Assembly (NCBI GenBank): GCA_017542145.1
Contig: JAFXXQ010000026.1
Coordinates: 1 to 64,000, forward strand
Reading direction: 5' to 3'
Source of the DNA: Bacteroidaceae bacterium
GTDB taxonomy: Bacteria; Bacteroidota; Bacteroidia; Bacteroidales; Bacteroidaceae
Length of the DNA stretch: 64,000 bases
In this document: positions 61,855 through 64,000 of the stretch, piece by piece
Layout: each line of letters opens with the position of its first letter
Position numbering within the stretch: the stretch's first letter is position 1
The notes under the pieces: generated by a model
Seen by the model: only the letters and a program-made list of their open reading frames with translations
Databases searched by the model: none
What the model was told of the DNA's origin: nothing
Translations under genes and position numbers: made by a program

Positions 61855-62787
61855 ATGGACATTTCAGTTGTAGTGCCGCTTTATAACGAGGCTGAGTCGC
61901 TTCCCGAGCTGTATGCTTGGATTAAGCGTGTGATGGACGAGAACGGATTCTCCTACGAAGTCATCTTTGTCAATGACGGCTCGACCGATGAGTCGTGGGA
62001 CGTCATCGAGCGCCTCCACTCCGAGCACCCCGAAGTGAAGGGTATCAAGTTCCGCCGCAACTATGGCAAGAGCCCAGCCCTCTTCTGCGGTTTCCGCCGT
62101 GCCCAGGGCGACGTGGTCATCACGATGGATGCTGACCTTCAGGATTCTCCCGATGAGATACCCGAACTTCGCCGTATGATTGTTGAGGACGGCTACGACC
62201 TCGTCAGCGGCTATAAGCAGAAGCGCTACGACCCCCTCTCGAAGACCATTCCCACTAAACTTTTCAATGCTACCGCACGTAAGGTCAGTGGCATACACAA
62301 CCTTCACGATTTCAACTGCGGTCTCAAGAGTTATCGTCGCGACGTTGTCAAGAGCATCGAGGTCTATGGCGAAATGCACCGCTACATTCCCTATTTGGCC
62401 AAGAATGCGGGCTTCACGAAAATCGGCGAGAAGGTCGTCCACCATCAGGCTCGCAAGTACGGCAAGACGAAGTTCGGCCTCGACCGCTTCGTCAATGGCT
62501 ATCTCGACCTACTGACGCTCTGGTTCCTCAGCAAGTTCGGGGTCAAGCCGATGCACTTCTTCGGTCTGTGGGGCTCGGTGATGTTCATCGTCTGCTTCAT
62601 CATCATCATCTGTCTCCTTATTGCCCGTCTGGTCAGCCATATTTACTTGACGAACAGCGTTTGGTTCTTCCTTTCCTTGGTGGGTATGATACTCGGCACG
62701 CAAATGTTCCTCACGGGTTTTATCGGCGATCTCATCAGCCGAAACTCAGAAAGCCGCAACAATTACAACATCGAAAAGGAACTATGA
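61855..62787 (+). CDS. Glycosyltransferase family 2 (DPM/GtrB-like)
   Basis: The product has 310 residues. The GT2 catalytic domain shows DISVVVPLYNEAESLPELYA, VIFVNDGSTDESWDVI, and DVVITMDADLQDSPDEIP (DxD-type metal site), plus NCGLKSYRRDVVKSI. Two C-terminal membrane segments (GSVMFIVCFIIIICLLIARL and FFLSLVGMILGTQMFLTGFI) place it at the inner membrane, as in enzymes that load sugars on undecaprenyl phosphate. The acceptor is inferred. It overlaps the next gene by four bases. Confidence 0.93.
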   Translation: MDISVVVPLYNEAESLPELYAWIKRVMDENGFSYEVIFVNDGSTDESWDVIERLHSEHPEVKGIKFRRNYGKSPALFCGFRRAQGDVVITMDADLQDSPDEIPELRRMIVEDGYDLVSGYKQKRYDPLSKTIPTKLFNATARKVSGIHNLHDFNCGLKSYRRDVVKSIEVYGEMHRYIPYLAKNAGFTKIGEKVVHHQARKYGKTKFGLDRFVNGYLDLLTLWFLSKFGVKPMHFFGLWGSVMFIVCFIIIICLLIARLVSHIYLTNSVWFFLSLVGMILGTQMFLTGFIGDLISRNSESRNNYNIEKEL

Positions 62788-63284
62788 CCCACCTCCCCTT
62801 TGCGACGTTAAAGACCTTATGTTTAGCGGCCTTATTGTCATGGGTGTTACTGACTCTATTTGCCAGTTGTGGAGGCGATGACTGCGTTATCAACAACACC
62901 GTCACAGCTACAATGAACTTTTATCTGTCCGACGGCAATCCCTGTCAGATTACCGATGAACTTACCGTCAGCATAACGCGTGCCGAGCTTGACAGCGTGG
63001 TCCTCAACAAGAAAACGGGCGCTTCGGGCCTCAGCTTTCCCCTTGGCTACGCCAGCGCGTGCGATACCTTTGTCTTCCAGTTTGCCCGTATGGGCGTCAG
63101 CGACTCGGTGTTTATCCACCACGATAACCACCCCTATTTCATCTCGCTCGACTGCGGAACGGCAATGTTCCACACCCTCACTACTGCAGACTGCACGCAC
63201 CATCTGATGCAGTCCGTCCAAATCACTCACCCCGAAATCAACTACGATGCGCAGGAGAACATTCGTATTGTATTTGGCAATTAG
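62784..63284 (+). CDS. DUF6452-like lipoprotein
   Basis: A 166-residue predicted lipoprotein with signal LLSWVLLTLFASC then GGDDCVINNTVTATMNFYLS. The cysteine-containing N-terminus and the SLDCGTAMFHTLTTADCTHH stretch fit a small Bacteroidota envelope family (DUF6452). Function unknown. ATG 62784 overlaps the glycosyltransferase stop (ATGA), and its last 38 bases overlap the next gene. Confidence 0.75.
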   Translation: MTHLPFATLKTLCLAALLSWVLLTLFASCGGDDCVINNTVTATMNFYLSDGNPCQITDELTVSITRAELDSVVLNKKTGASGLSFPLGYASACDTFVFQFARMGVSDSVFIHHDNHPYFISLDCGTAMFHTLTTADCTHHLMQSVQITHPEINYDAQENIRIVFGN

Positions 63285-63900
63285 TCTGCAGGTGTCGCTT
63301 GCGGCTCATGGGCAGGAGAAGGCGCCTTTTTTTCGTGGGCTCTCCGTTGGCGTAGATGTCTTCGGATGGATATATCCTATCTTTGTAAGCGATGCCTATT
63401 ATAACAACGAGGTGTCAGCTGCCGTGAACTTGCAGAACCGCTTCTTCCCTGTAGTGGAGGTGGGCTATGGCCATTGCAACACCGTGGGCGACCTCTATGG
63501 CATTCGCTACACCACGGCTGCGCCCTACTACCGTGTGGGAATGGACTACAACTTTCAGTACAAGAAGCATTCGCCCGTGGGATTCATTTTCAGCGGTGTC
63601 CGCCTAGGCTATAGCAACAGCACTTACGACGTGGAAGCCGCGCCGCTCGCCGACCCTGTAACTGGCAACGAAGTCCCCTTCCGCCTATCCGACATCCCCT
63701 GCCGGGCCTTGTGGGGTGAGGCGTTAGTCGGCATCCGCAGCCGTGTATGGAAGGGCTTTTCCTTAGGATGGAGCCTCCGCTACAAACGTCTGTTCTCCAA
63801 CTGCACCTCTGCTAACGGCAATCCTTGGTTTATCCCAGGCTATGGTGTCCACGGCGCGGAAACCTTTGGCGCCACTTATCAACTGATATGGAACTTCTGA
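63247..63900 (+). CDS. DUF6048-like outer-membrane protein
   Basis: The product has 217 residues. Signal region MRRRTFVLYLAISLQVSLAA, cleavage near AHGQ. The remainder alternates aromatic and small residues (GLSVGVDVFGWIYPIFVSDA, VVEVGYGHCNTVGDLYGIRY) and ends FGATYQLIWNF with a terminal aromatic, like a small beta-barrel. It resembles DUF6048 of Bacteroidota. Overlaps the preceding lipoprotein gene, so both are probably translated together. Confidence 0.75.
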   Translation: MRRRTFVLYLAISLQVSLAAHGQEKAPFFRGLSVGVDVFGWIYPIFVSDAYYNNEVSAAVNLQNRFFPVVEVGYGHCNTVGDLYGIRYTTAAPYYRVGMDYNFQYKKHSPVGFIFSGVRLGYSNSTYDVEAAPLADPVTGNEVPFRLSDIPCRALWGEALVGIRSRVWKGFSLGWSLRYKRLFSNCTSANGNPWFIPGYGVHGAETFGATYQLIWNF

Positions 63901-63904
63901 TGGT

Positions 63905-64000
63905 ATGACAACAATTGAAATATGGCTTTTGGCGATAGCGTTGGCGATGGACTGCTTTGCGGTGTCTGTTACGAGCGGGTTGATATTAAAGGAAGTGCGT
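63905..64000 (+). CDS. mntP: Manganese efflux pump MntP, N-terminal part (runs off window)
   Basis: An open frame from ATG 63905 to the window end, 32 codons. TIEIWLLAIALAMDCFAVSV with the Asp in TM1 matches MntP, an inner-membrane Mn2+ exporter. Four bases after the previous stop codon, so probably in the same unit. The rest lies outside the window. Confidence 0.82.
   Translation, partial: MTTIEIWLLAIALAMDCFAVSVTSGLILKEVR

Overview
The window comes from a chromosome of the phylum Bacteroidota, most likely a Prevotella-like member of the Bacteroidales. Evidence: promoters follow the Bacteroidota form (TTG, about 20 bases, TAnnTTTG), ribosome binding sites are essentially absent, and the gene set includes type IX secretion protein PorZ, DUF3244 secreted proteins, GSIII glutamine synthetase, dipeptidyl peptidase IV and many DUFs typical of the group. 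I see no tRNA, rRNA or CRISPR.

Layout. 0-1.5 kb: the tail of an ISL3-type transposase and an unknown wHTH protein. 1.5-7.9 kb: small heat-shock protein, ychF, a four-helix-bundle gene inside an inverted-repeat element, lgt, and convergent CDF-mutS. 7.9-14.8 kb: leuS-yitT-rdgB-porZ. 14.9-15.35 kb: a dense cluster of DnaA boxes, probably oriC. 15.4-26.2 kb: minus-strand units purU with an aspartokinase-like gene, a DUF3244 secreted protein, and rlmL-like MTase/DPP IV/purD/membrane protein/VTT protein. 26.3-34.5 kb: transglycosylase, a second DUF3244 protein with BspA-type leucine-rich repeats, a TPR signalling lipoprotein, DUF4294, an outer-membrane HhH protein and rpsO. 34.7-40.6 kb: typA and three envelope proteins. 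41.5-55.7 kb: a nitrogen-assimilation island (glnB-amt-asnB diverging from gltB-gltD-dapF-dapL-glnN). dapL carries a one-base frameshift in this sequence. 56.5-64 kb: epimerase-pepP, rnr, DUF4199, a glycosyltransferase, two small envelope proteins and the start of mntP.

The striking feature is repeat structure between and inside genes. (1) Seven intergenic arrays have a strict 21-bp period, directly abutting units and no spacers. Some arrays are related to each other across many kilobases, and several read as heptad peptides on one strand. (2) Degenerate 7-bp (also 8- and 9-bp) tandem repeats sit in most operon spacers. They also form in-frame insertions inside gltB, gltD, asnB, a TPR lipoprotein and an epimerase tail. 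In gltD, gltB and the TPR gene they form inverted repeats. (3) The four-helix-bundle gene at 3346-3702 is bounded by about 37-nt inverted repeats made of the same kind of 7-bp words, and the right arm supplies the lgt start codon. This looks like a small mobile element, and the gene-less hairpins could be its non-autonomous relatives. (4) Two long inverted repeats (34-nt and perfect 41-nt arms) lie in the two largest late intergenic regions.

The two DUF3244 genes and the TPR lipoprotein share an unusual promoter (TTTTTCTTG, 20 bases, TTnCTTTGCAGC), which suggests a small co-regulated set.
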